Shown here: positions 1-8,363 of the stretch, one piece after another | Position numbering within the stretch: the stretch's first letter is position 1 | Layout of the letters: every line of letters starts with the position of its first letter | Origin: a virus | IMG/VR virus record: IMGVR_UViG_3300033141_001686 | Location: 1-39,933 of that record | Length of the DNA stretch: 39,933 nucleotides | Strand: one strand, 5' to 3' | Position numbers and translations under genes: made by a program | The notes under the pieces: model-generated | What the model was told of the DNA's origin: nothing | Database searches by the model: none | The model's input: only the letters and a program-made list of their open reading frames with translations

Positions 1-15
1 AAAAAAGGTATCGTT
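1..15. repeat. Terminal direct repeat, copy 1
   Basis: The first 15 bases (AAAAAAGGTATCGTT) are identical to the last 15 bases. The joint restores an intact reading frame, so this is best read as an assembly overlap of a circular or terminally redundant genome. Confidence 0.95.
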
Positions 16-144
16 AAGGATATACTCAAGGAGACTTGGGACGTAGCTAATTGGGCTATGATTATCTGGGATAACACACGGAGGAACGCCGATGAAAATG
101 CCAAGCAAGAAAGTACAGGAGGGGGTGATACTTCTCCACGATAG
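1..144 (+). CDS. MazG-like nucleotide pyrophosphohydrolase, C-terminal part
   Basis: This open frame starts at the window edge and ends with TAG at 142-144. Joined to the gene that begins at 39676, with the 15-base overlap counted once, it completes a protein of 128 residues. The part here contains KETWDVANWAMII, the second acidic E-x2-D helix of the MazG/dUTPase-like all-alpha pyrophosphohydrolase fold. The first acidic helix (DEEVVELKEA) lies in the other piece. Such enzymes hydrolyse (d)NTPs to monophosphates; the actual substrate is unknown. The tail after the helix (ESTGGGDTSPR) is short and probably disordered. The family call comes from motif recognition. Confidence 0.85.
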   Translation, partial: KKGIVKDILKETWDVANWAMIIWDNTRRNADENAKQESTGGGDTSPR

Positions 145-173
145 TTTAAATCAAATAAAAATGGGGGTCGATT

Positions 174-545
174 ATGACAGATTTTGTGGAGATAAAAGGC
201 TTCCCAGGCTACAAGATAAACAGAGCGGGGAAGGTAATAAGTAGCAGGAAGCCAGAGGGTTTGTCCCCTTATGACAACACGACAGGCTATTTGAAAGTAG
301 ACCTTTATAAAAAAGGTAAGAAGTATAAAAAATACGTGCATATTTTAGTGGCTCTGGCTTTCATACCGAGGAAGAAACCACAAAGGCTTTTTTGCGAAGT
401 AGACCATAAAGACGGGGTTAAGAGCAACGTCCACGAGAGCAATCTTCAGTGGATGTCTAGACCTCAGAACGCTAAGAAAATGCACAGAATGAGGAAGGAG
501 AGACAAGTTGACAAACATAGCAGAGAAGATAGCGACGTTCGGTAA
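174..545 (+). CDS. HNH homing-type endonuclease (NUMOD4-HNH)
   Basis: A 123-residue protein. Residues 3-45 resemble the NUMOD4 DNA-recognition motif (EIKGFPGYKINRAGKVIS, then TTGYLKVDL). Residues 56-95 carry an HNH nuclease core with H56 (VHILVALAF), VDHKDG at 76-81 and the NLQWMS segment. The C-terminus is basic. Free-standing genes of this type are mobile nicking or cutting enzymes in phages. It sits between the MazG-like gene and a small unknown gene whose start lies inside its 3' end. Start at ATG 174, preceded by a weak GGGGG ribosome site. Family confidence is high; mobility and target are unknown. Confidence 0.9.
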   Translation: MTDFVEIKGFPGYKINRAGKVISSRKPEGLSPYDNTTGYLKVDLYKKGKKYKKYVHILVALAFIPRKKPQRLFCEVDHKDGVKSNVHESNLQWMSRPQNAKKMHRMRKERQVDKHSREDSDVR

Positions 546-855
546 CTGGAAAAAAGGCGACGAACTGGTAAGCGTACACGAAGAGTTAGAGCAGGTGTAC
601 AACGAGTTGGGGAAAGAAAAGATAGAAACAGTACTGATAACAGATATGGAGATGCTATTAATAGAGCTAGAATCACCCAAAAACGCTAAGTTAAAGCCCG
701 CCATAGCGAAGCTGTCGGTAACTCTTTCTGCCATACTGTGGAAGCATAAGGATGTACGACACATGATGTTTCAAGAACTGGCAGACTGGTTGAAAGAAGT
801 TTTCCCCGAAGAGACAGCCGAACCAACAGACGAAGACCTAATGGGAATGTTATAA
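508..855 (+). CDS. Hypothetical protein, 115 aa
   Basis: Function not recognised. The protein is acidic and mostly helical in appearance, with leucine-rich stretches (MEMLLIELESPKNAKLKP) and an acidic tail ending in EDLMGML. The only in-frame start with a good ribosome site is TTG at 508, preceded by AGGAAGGAG. This places the start 38 bases inside the HNH endonuclease gene. It could be a replication accessory factor by position, but nothing in the sequence proves that. The coding frame itself is well supported by spacing and lack of a competing frame. Confidence 0.75.
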   Translation: MTNIAEKIATFGNWKKGDELVSVHEELEQVYNELGKEKIETVLITDMEMLLIELESPKNAKLKPAIAKLSVTLSAILWKHKDVRHMMFQELADWLKEVFPEETAEPTDEDLMGML

Positions 856-867
856 CGAAATATTTCG
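856..867. promoter_or_regulatory. 12-bp perfect palindrome CGAAATATTTCG
   Basis: The palindrome begins immediately after the stop codon of the preceding gene, in the short AT-rich gap before the HTH protein gene. It could be an operator for that protein or a weak RNA hairpin. No U-tract follows it, so it is not a standard terminator. Confidence 0.3.
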
Positions 868-922
868 ATTTGATAATATCCAAAAAATTCATTAAACTAA
901 AAAATTACAGGAGGTACTAACA

Positions 923-1213
923 GTGCTAAAATTCCCCATGAAGAAAGAAAACGGTGAACTTACACCACCAATAGCCCACTATACCATAGCGGAAGTGGCT
1001 AAAGAAACAGGAATACACCCCCAAACAGTTCGCAACAGAATAAAAGATGAAGAAATAAAGAGTGTGATGTTCAAACAGAAACATTATATAGCCCAAGAGT
1101 ACTTAGATGTGCTCAGGGCTGAATCGCCTTTAGCTGCACACAGAGTTGGGGTGGTAGGGGTAATAATGGTCGAAGATGATATGACCCCAGACGAATTAGA
1201 AGATCTACTTTAG
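923..1213 (+). CDS. Small helix-turn-helix DNA-binding protein
   Basis: A 96-residue protein. Residues 19-55 (HYTIAEVAKETGIHPQTVRN, then RIKDEEIKSV) form a MerR/excisionase-like helix-turn-helix with the usual A-x3-GI-x-TVRNRI pattern. The C-terminus is acidic (MTPDELEDLL). Translation starts at GTG 923, seven bases after an excellent AGGAGGT ribosome site. The primase-helicase gene follows after 10 bases, so the two are cotranscribed. Probable roles are transcription control or DNA-binding help for replication initiation. The fold is fairly clear; the target is unknown. Confidence 0.8.
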   Translation: MLKFPMKKENGELTPPIAHYTIAEVAKETGIHPQTVRNRIKDEEIKSVMFKQKHYIAQEYLDVLRAESPLAAHRVGVVGVIMVEDDMTPDELEDLL

Positions 1214-1223
1214 GGAGACACCC

Positions 1224-3317
1224 ATGAACCGAAAACAAATAATGGATTTCTACCGTGACAACGGTATGGGGGTTATCAGGCTCTTAGGAAAGATACCTAT
1301 GACCAAAGAATGGCAGAAGATCGGGCCTGATAATTTAGACGCCTACGATTATGAAGGCAACATCGGAGCCAGTTTACCGCCAGACATAGTAGTCATAGAT
1401 GTCGACCCTCGGAACTTCCCCGAAGGCAGGAACCCGTCCGCAGAATTGTATAAGGTGTGTGGCATGTCGAAGCAGGACACTCTCAAAGTTACTACGGGCA
1501 CAGGCGGAGCGCATGTCTATTTTAGGAAACCTGCGGACATAACTTGTAAGAAGAATTTGGATAAGGATGGATACCCTGGAATAGACATAAAAACTATGAA
1601 TGGGGAAAAAGGTGGGCAGGTTGTTATGCCTACTTCTATAAACCCCGAAACCAAATTGGAGTACGTTCTGACAGACGGTGAACTAAGCTCCATAAAAGAT
1701 ATACCCAAAACCCTGCTAGACATCATCAAGAAACCAAGAGTAGAAATTTCAGAAATACGAACGACGGAAGTACCAATAGGTAATGTCGAGGCAGCTATGA
1801 GTCAGTACGTGGCTTGGCTCACATCAAACGCCCCAGTAGCTATTCAAGGGCAGAGCGGTGACCAAACAACTTTTAACGTAGCTTGCAAGGGTAAAGATAC
1901 GGGCTTGGACGAGCAGAACACCTATTTCTGCATGTTGGACTACTGGAATGAGCTTTGTAGCCCTGAATGGGATGATAACGAACTGCTAGAAAAGGTTCAG
2001 AACGCATACCAATACGGTAGCGAAGCCATAGGCAGTAAAAGCCCCGAGCGTTTGCTCAACGACATAGGTGAAACCGCCGCCAGAGAGGTAATTCACATAA
2101 AATGGGACATGCAGAAGGACGGTAAGTACACCAAGACTTTGTTCAACACCGTTAACTTCTTCCGACTCCCATCAACAGGACTTGTGAACCTCCTGACGTA
2201 CAACGAGTTCACGCAGAAGATAGAGTTCACATCCAAACCCCCTTGGCAAGGTTCTTTTTACCGGGAGACGTGGGCAGACGAGGACATAACAGCCTGTAAG
2301 TACCATCTATCTAGTAACTTCCAGTTCGAGATAGGAGATAAGATAATAAACGAAGCTGCGACCATAGCCGCATTGGAGAACAGGTCGCACCCGGTGAGAG
2401 ACTATCTGAATGAGCTTATATGGGACGGCAAGCCGAGGTTGAATACTTGGCTCCACAAATATGGCAGAGTAGAGAACAACGTGTATACCAGAGAGGTGGG
2501 CAGGAAATTCTTGGTGGCAGCAGTATCCCGCATCTTTAATCCGGGCTGTAAGTTTGACTATGTGACAGTGCTCGAAGGTAAGCAGGGCATAAGGAAGTCA
2601 ACCCTGTGCTCCATACTCGGAGGAGAGTGGTACGCCGAAGCTGTCTTAGACCCCAGAAACAAAGACATGGTTCACGTTATGACAGGTAAGTGGATAATAG
2701 AGCTATCTGAGATGGAGACATCTAGGAAGTCTGAAGCGGACGCCTTGAAAGCTTTCATAACCACTTCCAAAGATCGGATGCGTATGCCTTTTGCTAGGCA
2801 CGCCGTAGATGTTAAGCGACAGTGCGTATTCATAGGTACTATCAACCCTGAGGCGGGAGTTGGGTACCTAAAAGACCAGACAGGTAACAGGAGATTCTGG
2901 TGTGTGGAAATTATGAGCGAGATAGACACTGACGGCTTGGAAGAAGCCAGAGATCAGTTGTTCGCTGAAGCCGTTCACTGCTACAGACAAGGCGAGAAGC
3001 TATACATCGAGAAAGCAGATGTTGACGCCATGGCAAGGTTGGAATCTGATAAGCGATCTGGTGGTGACCCTTGGTCAACGGATATAGGGGACTACCTCAA
3101 AGCTAACCCTAAAGTGGATATGCTAAGAGCCGTTGACTTCTATAAATCCGCTCTCCGGGGCAAGTCTATTGACTTCGGTATAAGAGAGAAGATCAGGGTA
3201 CAAAAAGCCATGAAGCAATTAGGTTGGGAAAAACTATTAATAAAAGATGATGCCACTGGACTCAAAGAGGAAGTCTTTAAGAGAAGGTGGTACAGCGGAA
3301 AGAAGGTAAAAGCATGA
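1224..3317 (+). CDS. Primase-helicase: AEP/Prim-Pol domain fused to VapE-type SF3 helicase
   Basis: A 697-residue two-domain replication protein. The N-terminal archaeo-eukaryotic primase/Prim-Pol domain shows the catalytic DxD (VVIDVDPRN, D59 and D61), the histidine motif GGAHVYF (H97) and a third acidic residue in GIDIKT (D121). The C-terminal half is a virulence-associated-E/D5-like ATPase: Walker A GKQGIRKST at about 452-460, Walker B region GKWIIELSEMET near 490-500, then FIGTINPEAG and TGNRRFWCVE as sensor-type motifs. It should unwind DNA and make primers at the phage fork. The gene has an AGGGAG ribosome site. Its stop overlaps the next ATG (ATGA), indicating translational coupling. 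Confidence 0.92.
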   Translation: MNRKQIMDFYRDNGMGVIRLLGKIPMTKEWQKIGPDNLDAYDYEGNIGASLPPDIVVIDVDPRNFPEGRNPSAELYKVCGMSKQDTLKVTTGTGGAHVYFRKPADITCKKNLDKDGYPGIDIKTMNGEKGGQVVMPTSINPETKLEYVLTDGELSSIKDIPKTLLDIIKKPRVEISEIRTTEVPIGNVEAAMSQYVAWLTSNAPVAIQGQSGDQTTFNVACKGKDTGLDEQNTYFCMLDYWNELCSPEWDDNELLEKVQNAYQYGSEAIGSKSPERLLNDIGETAAREVIHIKWDMQKDGKYTKTLFNTVNFFRLPSTGLVNLLTYNEFTQKIEFTSKPPWQGSFYRETWADEDITACKYHLSSNFQFEIGDKIINEAATIAALENRSHPVRDYLNELIWDGKPRLNTWLHKYGRVENNVYTREVGRKFLVAAVSRIFNPGCKFDYVTVLEGKQGIRKSTLCSILGGEWYAEAVLDPRNKDMVHVMTGKWIIELSEMETSRKSEADALKAFITTSKDRMRMPFARHAVDVKRQCVFIGTINPEAGVGYLKDQTGNRRFWCVEIMSEIDTDGLEEARDQLFAEAVHCYRQGEKLYIEKADVDAMARLESDKRSGGDPWSTDIGDYLKANPKVDMLRAVDFYKSALRGKSIDFGIREKIRVQKAMKQLGWEKLLIKDDATGLKEEVFKRRWYSGKKVKA

Positions 3318-3481
3318 CAAAAGAAGGTATCAACGGGGGGTTAACGTGTATGGAGTGCGGAGGCTCTCTTCCCGCACTGCATATCGAAGGGGAGGACATA
3401 TACATATGTGAGTTTCCGCAGTCTGACCACTATAAACATTACCTTTCTAAAGACCACCCCCAGTGTGAGGAGTCGGTATGA
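3314..3481 (+). CDS. Small zinc-ribbon protein, 55 aa
   Basis: A 55-residue protein with a CMECGG knuckle near residue 12 and later cysteines (YICEF, HPQC), which together could bind one zinc ion. I chose ATG 3314, which overlaps the stop of the primase-helicase in an ATGA arrangement with AAGGTAAAAGC upstream. The frame is open further upstream, but only inside the primase gene. It also ends in an ATGA overlap with the next gene. The role is unknown; the context suggests a replication accessory protein. Confidence 0.75.
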   Translation: MTKEGINGGLTCMECGGSLPALHIEGEDIYICEFPQSDHYKHYLSKDHPQCEESV

Positions 3482-3735
3482 AAAAATACAAAGTGTGGAG
3501 AAGTGCCAACGGCTCTGTGTCTAAGGTATCAGACATGGCTGACAGCCACATTAAAAACTGTCAAAAATTTTGTGCTCGGCAAGCATGGAAGTCACTGGTG
3601 TATCTTGCAGTGTTCACTCTAGAGAGAGCCAGAAGGTTTTTCATAGTTCCTCTAACCGCAGTACAAACGGTTGACCCTTTGTTCCCAGAAGAAATGATTG
3701 ACTCTTTTTTGGGGGCTAACGATGAACCACACTGA
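3478..3735 (+). CDS. Hypothetical protein, 85 aa
   Basis: Function not recognised. The first half is basic (MKKYKVWRSANGSVSKV), followed by SHIKNCQKFCARQAWKSL and a hydrophobic helix around residues 40-60 that is not long enough to be a sure membrane segment. It is stitched between neighbours: its ATG overlaps the previous stop, and its 3' end overlaps the helicase start by 14 bases. The gene is supported mainly by this compact arrangement. Confidence 0.6.
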   Translation: MKKYKVWRSANGSVSKVSDMADSHIKNCQKFCARQAWKSLVYLAVFTLERARRFFIVPLTAVQTVDPLFPEEMIDSFLGANDEPH

Positions 3736-5023
3736 CCTTAGACCTTACCAAAAAGACGGGCACGATTTCCTTGTACCCGCTAAGACAGGTGTGATAGGGG
3801 ACGACCCAGGACTAGGCAAAACCTGCCAGACTATAGTGGCAGCAGAGAGCTTAGGTAAATACCCTTGGGTTGTCGTCTGCCCCTCAACCGTTAAGAACCA
3901 GTGGAACAGAGAGATAGCAGAGTGGACAGATAAGTACACAATCACTCAGATAATTAGAACAGGTAAGGACCTGGTCCAACCTGCACATGTCTACATCGTA
4001 TCATATGGGTTGGCAGCTAAACTGTCGGCTCAGTTGGAAGAGATAGGCACTCTGATTATAGACGAGATCCACTACTGCAGATCTCTCTACTCTAAAAGAA
4101 CCAGAGAAGTCCTGGGCGGTGAGTTTTTAGGGGGGAAAGCTGAGAGGATATGGGGCTTAACAGGCACCTTAATCTTCAACAAGCCAATAGACTTGTACCC
4201 CATACTTTTATGCCTGTACCCTCAAGCATTGGTGAAGGCTCCGACATACATAGAGTTCGCCAAGAGATATAATAGCGGGTACTGGATAAGAGGTGCGTAC
4301 AGGTCAGAAGAGAACATGCGTATGGGAGAAGCTAAGAACACTGAAGAGCTCAAGTTCCTGATGGAAGGATTCATGCTCAGAAGGTTAAAAAGAGATGTGC
4401 TTGACGACCTCCCCCCTGTCCATGTTAACATGGTGGAAGTGGAGTTAACACCTGCACTGAAAAAGCTTAACAAGAAATACGCAGAACACAAAGGTAAAAA
4501 GAGAAACGAAATAAACGAGAGGCTCAAAGACCCACGAGGAGAACGAGTGATAATACGGAAAGAGTACGCATTAGCCAAAATAAAATTCGCTGTCGATTAC
4601 ATCGAGAACGATCTCCAATCCTATGAAAAAATTGCAGTCTTCACCTACCACAGAGATGTGGCAGAACAGCTACGTCTTGCCCTAAGAAAATACAAGCCCG
4701 TTGTATATCAAGGTGCCATGAACGATAGGGAAAAAGACGAGGCTGTTCAAGTATTTCAAGGGAAAGAATGTAGAGTTTTCATTGGCCAGGTTCGCGCATC
4801 TGGGACTGGCCTCGACGGACTACAAAAAGTTTGTAGTCGTGGCGTGTTGGTAGAGTGGGACGAAACACCTGGTGCGGTTACTCAGTTATTGGGTAGGCTT
4901 GATAGATTTGGGCAGATATCACCAGTGTACTTCTCTTTTCTAGTTGCCCCAGATAGTCTTGAGAGCGATATGATAACAAGTCTAATAAAGAAAAGAAAAG
5001 ACGTTAAGAAAATAATAGGTTAA
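3722..5023 (+). CDS. SNF2/SF2-type DNA helicase-translocase
   Basis: A 433-residue superfamily 2 ATPase. An N-terminal Q-motif-like LRPYQKDG is followed by Walker A DDPGLGKT (27-34), motif Ia VVCPSTVKNQW, the DEIH box (114-117), motif III GLTGT, and C-terminal motifs IAVFTYHRDVAEQL, YQGAMNDREK and motif VI QLLGRLDRFGQ. This order matches SNF2-family proteins of phage replication modules. I start it at ATG 3722 because the conserved LRPYQ follows at once; codons further upstream overlap the previous gene. A role in fork remodelling or recombination is inferred. A specific annealing or remodelling activity cannot be read from sequence. Confidence 0.9.
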   Translation: MNHTDLRPYQKDGHDFLVPAKTGVIGDDPGLGKTCQTIVAAESLGKYPWVVVCPSTVKNQWNREIAEWTDKYTITQIIRTGKDLVQPAHVYIVSYGLAAKLSAQLEEIGTLIIDEIHYCRSLYSKRTREVLGGEFLGGKAERIWGLTGTLIFNKPIDLYPILLCLYPQALVKAPTYIEFAKRYNSGYWIRGAYRSEENMRMGEAKNTEELKFLMEGFMLRRLKRDVLDDLPPVHVNMVEVELTPALKKLNKKYAEHKGKKRNEINERLKDPRGERVIIRKEYALAKIKFAVDYIENDLQSYEKIAVFTYHRDVAEQLRLALRKYKPVVYQGAMNDREKDEAVQVFQGKECRVFIGQVRASGTGLDGLQKVCSRGVLVEWDETPGAVTQLLGRLDRFGQISPVYFSFLVAPDSLESDMITSLIKKRKDVKKIIG

Positions 5024-5028
5024 GCAAG

Positions 5029-5038
5029 ACCGTACGGT
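5029..5038. promoter_or_regulatory. 10-bp palindrome ACCGTACGGT between genes
   Basis: It lies just after the helicase stop codon and is followed by TTTTGTAAAA. It might be a protein-binding site or a very short hairpin with a U-rich tail. It is too small to be called a terminator with confidence. Confidence 0.25.
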
Positions 5039-5071
5039 TTTGTAAAAATTAGAATAATAAGGGAGATAGAA

Positions 5072-5467
5072 ATGAATGAACAAATAAAAGAGCAGGCGTT
5101 ATTAGCGGTGAAGGACTTGGCGATAATGACAAAAGAAGGAATACTTAGCGGAACAAAAATCTTGCAAACACAGTTCCCAGAATTATGCGAGCAAATAATT
5201 AAAGTAGAAATAATGTACTGTTTAACATGGTTGTTATTCGGGTTAATATTGCTTGTTGTGAGTATTATCTTAGGGATAGTCTCAATAAAAGCACTGAAAA
5301 AATATACAAGTAATTATAACCCTGGGTTAGATATGCTAATTGTTTTTTCAGTAATAGCGGCCACATCCTCCTTGTGTTTTATTCTCCCTAATCTCTTTTG
5401 GCTAGGTAAATGTGTTATGGCGCCTAAGATTTATCTAATGGAATATTTTGCGGCATTAATTAAATAA
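5072..5467 (+). CDS. Membrane protein with two predicted TM segments, 131 aa
   Basis: The N-terminal 45 residues look soluble and helical. Two long hydrophobic segments follow, one near residues 50-75 (LTWLLFGLILLVVSIILGIV) and one near 88-110 (MLIVFSVIAATSSLCFILPN), separated by a basic loop (KALKKYTSNYNPG). No family was recognised. The gene lies between the helicase and a small basic protein in the replication operon, so it may anchor replication proteins to the membrane or act in host takeover; this is only inference. ATG 5072 has a good AAGGGAG site. Base composition is more AT-rich than its neighbours. Confidence 0.75.
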   Translation: MNEQIKEQALLAVKDLAIMTKEGILSGTKILQTQFPELCEQIIKVEIMYCLTWLLFGLILLVVSIILGIVSIKALKKYTSNYNPGLDMLIVFSVIAATSSLCFILPNLFWLGKCVMAPKIYLMEYFAALIK

Positions 5468-5485
5468 AGAACGGGGGGTGATCGT

Positions 5486-5614
5486 ATGCCAAAAGGTACT
5501 AAAGTGGAGAGATGTTTCAGCAAGAATAAAAAGAAAATGGGCGCTGCAAAAGCGGCTAAGATTTGTCAGAAAGCAACAGGCCAGTCTTTGAAGACAGGTA
5601 AAAAACTAAAGTAA
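5486..5614 (+). CDS. Small basic protein, 42 aa
   Basis: A short lysine-rich protein that starts MPKGTKVERCFSK and ends QKATGQSLKTGKKLK. Proteins with this opening and closing pattern occur widely as uncharacterised small phage proteins. The two cysteines are C10 and C27. ATG 5486 follows GGGGGGTGATCGT. The high positive charge suggests nucleic-acid binding, but function is unknown. Confidence 0.75.
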   Translation: MPKGTKVERCFSKNKKKMGAAKAAKICQKATGQSLKTGKKLK

Positions 5615-5631
5615 TAAGGGAGAACACGGGT

Positions 5632-6354
5632 ATGTATTTAGACATAAGAGTAAACGGAAATTTGTTTGAGTTGCAGGAAGTTTTAAAAGTGTTGGCTAAC
5701 GCGGATACTACAGAAGAGAGAAAGCATTATGAGCAGAATATGCTTGCCCATCCTTCAGTTCCTCAGCCTACAAAAGTAGACACCACTGAAACAGTTGGTG
5801 TAGAAGAGGAAACAAAGATCGATGAAACCACAGCGGTAGCCGAGGTAAAAAACGCCATGGAAGAAGCTGCAACTACAGCCCCCGCTGAAGTACCTGCGGT
5901 TGAGGAACCAACGCCCGAGCCAGAGCCTGAACTCGACAGAAAAGCTATTAGGGCAGAGTTAGATGCCATGGTTACGTTGAAGATCATCGAGCCATATAAA
6001 AAAGGACTTGGGACTCCTAACTTGGCTAAGCTACTGGAAGAAGCCAAGGCAACTCAACAAGCGCCGCCAACAGTACAGACAGAGACTTCTTCTCAACCAG
6101 ATCAAATTGTAGACGCTGCAGTTACAGAGGTGGCTACAACCACAGAACCTGAAGCTTCACTAGACGACTTCTCCAACGCTCTCGCCGCTACTGTAAGAAA
6201 GAAAGCTGCGGAACTTGGCGGGGGGGAACCTAACTTCCACAAGGCAATAGCCTGGATGCGTGAAACGTACTGTGACAAAAGAGAGAAGAAAGATGTTAGA
6301 CCTGAAGAGTACGCGATGATCGTAGCCGACATGAAGCTATACACAGAGGCATAG
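5632..6354 (+). CDS. Hypothetical acidic protein with low-complexity linkers, 240 aa
   Basis: Three parts can be seen. The first is a compact N-terminus (MYLDIRVNGNLFELQEVLKV), probably a small alpha/beta unit. The second is a long Glu/Ala/Thr/Pro-rich linker (about 45-95 and 140-180), with a conserved-looking helix pair between (ELDAMVTLKIIEPYKKG, then LAKLLEEAK). The third is a folded C-terminus (about 180-240) ending in YAMIVADMKLYTEA. No family recognised. It lies immediately before the DUF2800 nuclease, with four bases between. Its linker style resembles proteins that tether partners, such as ssDNA-binding or recombination accessory proteins. Confidence 0.75.
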   Translation: MYLDIRVNGNLFELQEVLKVLANADTTEERKHYEQNMLAHPSVPQPTKVDTTETVGVEEETKIDETTAVAEVKNAMEEAATTAPAEVPAVEEPTPEPEPELDRKAIRAELDAMVTLKIIEPYKKGLGTPNLAKLLEEAKATQQAPPTVQTETSSQPDQIVDAAVTEVATTTEPEASLDDFSNALAATVRKKAAELGGGEPNFHKAIAWMRETYCDKREKKDVRPEEYAMIVADMKLYTEA

Positions 6355-6358
6355 GCGT

Positions 6359-7618
6359 ATGTTTCTAGAAGAGATCGTAAAAGAAATAGAGGAAGAAGAA
6401 GCACAACCGGGGGCACACTCTGATGTTGGCGCTTCTTCCTCCGACAGGTGGTGGAATTGTCCTGCCTCCCCGCACCTAAGCAGGGGTATAGAGGACTCAA
6501 AGAGTATCTACGCCGTTAAAGGTAACTTCTACCACAAGATAGGGGAGCTACTGCTAGAGAAGCGAATAGTTGATCTTGATGCTAACTCCTACATTGGGGA
6601 AGAAGTGGAGCTTATGAAAGACAATTTGGGGAAACCTTTCAAGTTCAAAGTAGAAGAAGAAATGATAGAAGGTGTCATAATGTACAAGGACTACGTTATG
6701 GAGAAGATTGAGGAAAGACCTCACGCCTTTCTGACCATCGAGGAAAGGTTCTGTATAAAATCTGTTGACGAGAAGTGCTTCGGTAGAGGTGACGCTATCA
6801 TTAATGATCCGTTCAAAACATTAGAGGTCGTGGATTTAAAAACAGGGCGTACTAAAGTAAACCCTAATGGCAAGCAGTTGAAGTACTATGCCCTTGGTGC
6901 TCTTGAGATGTGCGACACAGACGTGGACGAAGTTTACCTCACCATTGCACAGCCTACGGAGTCTGAAGACTACAAGATAAAAACGTATGTGCTGACAAAG
7001 GCGGAGTTGATGGAGTTTAAGGTCGAATTAGCTGAGGCTATTAAGAGAGTCCGGGAAGCTACGAAAGCGGATGTGTGCGAGGGTGATTGGTGCAGATACT
7101 GCAGAGCCAACAGCCCTAACATATGCCCTGCCAAGAATAAAAAGATGTTGGCTGTTATAGACATGAAGCTACCAGACTTAGCGGTAAAGGAAGAGAAGCA
7201 TGTCAGCATTTTAATGACACCAGAGCAACGTGTGTGGTGTCTAGATAACTCTTCCTTTATAAAGGAGATATTGGACGCTGTTCACGAAGAGTCAACTGCC
7301 ATTGCTAAAGCAGGTAACTGCCCAGAAGGTTACAAACTGGTTAACAAAGTAGCACACCGTAAAGCGTTCCCTGAAGCTGAGGCTAAGCTTACGGAGATTC
7401 TAGGAGAGGGGGCTTTTAAAACATCGAAGAAGCTTTTAACGTACAACCAAGCGTTGAAAGAGATGAAAGATTCAAAAGGTGTTAAAAAGAAAAAAGCTGA
7501 CGGAATGATAGCAGATCTATTTTACACACCTGATAACGGTTTGGTATTGGTTAAAGATGATGATAGACGAACAGCAGTAATCTTGATTGATGCAGTGTTT
7601 GACACGAGCATACTATAA
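6359..7618 (+). CDS. DUF2800-family PD-(D/E)XK nuclease (Cas4/RecB-like)
   Basis: A 419-residue protein. The N-terminal segment SSSDRWWNCPASPHLS is the signature opening of DUF2800. The nuclease core is visible as GRGDAI (D145) and LEVVDLKTG (D159, K161), followed by the helix QLKYYALGAL. A four-cysteine cluster, C240-x4-C-x2-C-x7-C (WCRYCRANSPNICP), could hold zinc or an iron-sulfur cluster as in Cas4/AddB-like enzymes. In phage replication modules these nucleases normally sit beside DUF2815 and PolA genes, as here. A role in DNA end processing or recombination is inferred. Confidence 0.88.
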   Translation: MFLEEIVKEIEEEEAQPGAHSDVGASSSDRWWNCPASPHLSRGIEDSKSIYAVKGNFYHKIGELLLEKRIVDLDANSYIGEEVELMKDNLGKPFKFKVEEEMIEGVIMYKDYVMEKIEERPHAFLTIEERFCIKSVDEKCFGRGDAIINDPFKTLEVVDLKTGRTKVNPNGKQLKYYALGALEMCDTDVDEVYLTIAQPTESEDYKIKTYVLTKAELMEFKVELAEAIKRVREATKADVCEGDWCRYCRANSPNICPAKNKKMLAVIDMKLPDLAVKEEKHVSILMTPEQRVWCLDNSSFIKEILDAVHEESTAIAKAGNCPEGYKLVNKVAHRKAFPEAEAKLTEILGEGAFKTSKKLLTYNQALKEMKDSKGVKKKKADGMIADLFYTPDNGLVLVKDDDRRTAVILIDAVFDTSIL

Positions 7619-7644
7619 ACAACGAAGAAAGCGAGAACACGATT

Positions 7645-8352
7645 ATGGCAGAACTAAATAGAATTAGATACCAAGTAACATTACCAATAGGAAGAGTTAG
7701 TTACCCTAACTTAGCCAAGGCGACTGTGAGTAGAGATTACCCAGACAACGACCCGGAGTTCAACGTAGAGTTCATCTTTGGCAAGGACACCATGGATTTG
7801 GACGCCAAGTACCACACTCCTGACGCATCAGTACAACCTTTAACTGTTCAGGGATTAGATGCGTTGATGAAACAGATCACTGAAGAGCACAAAGCAGCTA
7901 ATGGCGGGTACATCGATATGTCCGCTTGGAGAAACCCCTTCAAGCCCGGAGCCGCTAAAGCTCACACAAAGTCAGCCGAGCAGTACAAAGGAAAGTTTTT
8001 CATCTCCGTTAAGAACAAACAGCCTGTTATCTGCTTGGACCAGTTCAAGCAACCTTTGGACCCTGCTGATAAGAGAGAGGTGTATGGAGGTATGTACGCC
8101 AGAGCGGTAGTTTCTTTTGTTACTTACAACAAAGGAATCAGCGCTTACATAGATGTGTTCCAGAAGATAGAAGACTTTACTCCTTTTGGAAACAACAGTG
8201 CTTTAGATGGCATGGATATGTTAGGGGCGCTACCTGCATCAGGAGCAACACCTGCACCTGCACCTGCAACACAGGTAGCACAGACAACACCTGTAGCACA
8301 GGCAACACCTGCAGCACCTGCAGAAAAGTTTAATCTAGCAGGTATGCTGTAA
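7645..8352 (+). CDS. DUF2815 single-stranded DNA-binding protein
   Basis: A 235-residue protein of the DUF2815 type, recognised by the N-terminal RVSYPNLAKA, the mid-region IDMSAWRNPFKPG and the YGGMYARAVVSFVTYNKG segment. The family is regarded as an OB-fold-like ssDNA-binding protein that coats template strands at the phage fork. Residues 195-228 form a Pro/Ala/Thr/Gln linker encoded by a short tandem repeat. The last residues EKFNLAGML form a conserved-looking tip, analogous in position to the interaction tip of bacterial SSB. It follows the DUF2800 gene with its own ribosome site and precedes the polymerase. Confidence 0.85.
   Translation: MAELNRIRYQVTLPIGRVSYPNLAKATVSRDYPDNDPEFNVEFIFGKDTMDLDAKYHTPDASVQPLTVQGLDALMKQITEEHKAANGGYIDMSAWRNPFKPGAAKAHTKSAEQYKGKFFISVKNKQPVICLDQFKQPLDPADKREVYGGMYARAVVSFVTYNKGISAYIDVFQKIEDFTPFGNNSALDGMDMLGALPASGATPAPAPATQVAQTTPVAQATPAAPAEKFNLAGML
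8248..8322 (+). repeat. Degenerate ACACCTGC-type tandem repeat in the SSB linker
   Basis: Imperfect units built from ACCTGCA, ACACAGGTAGC and ACACCTGTAGC encode the Pro/Ala/Thr/Gln linker before the C-terminal tip. The repeat probably arose by slippage and may vary in length between related phages. Confidence 0.75.
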
Positions 8353-8363
8353 AAAATTTAATC

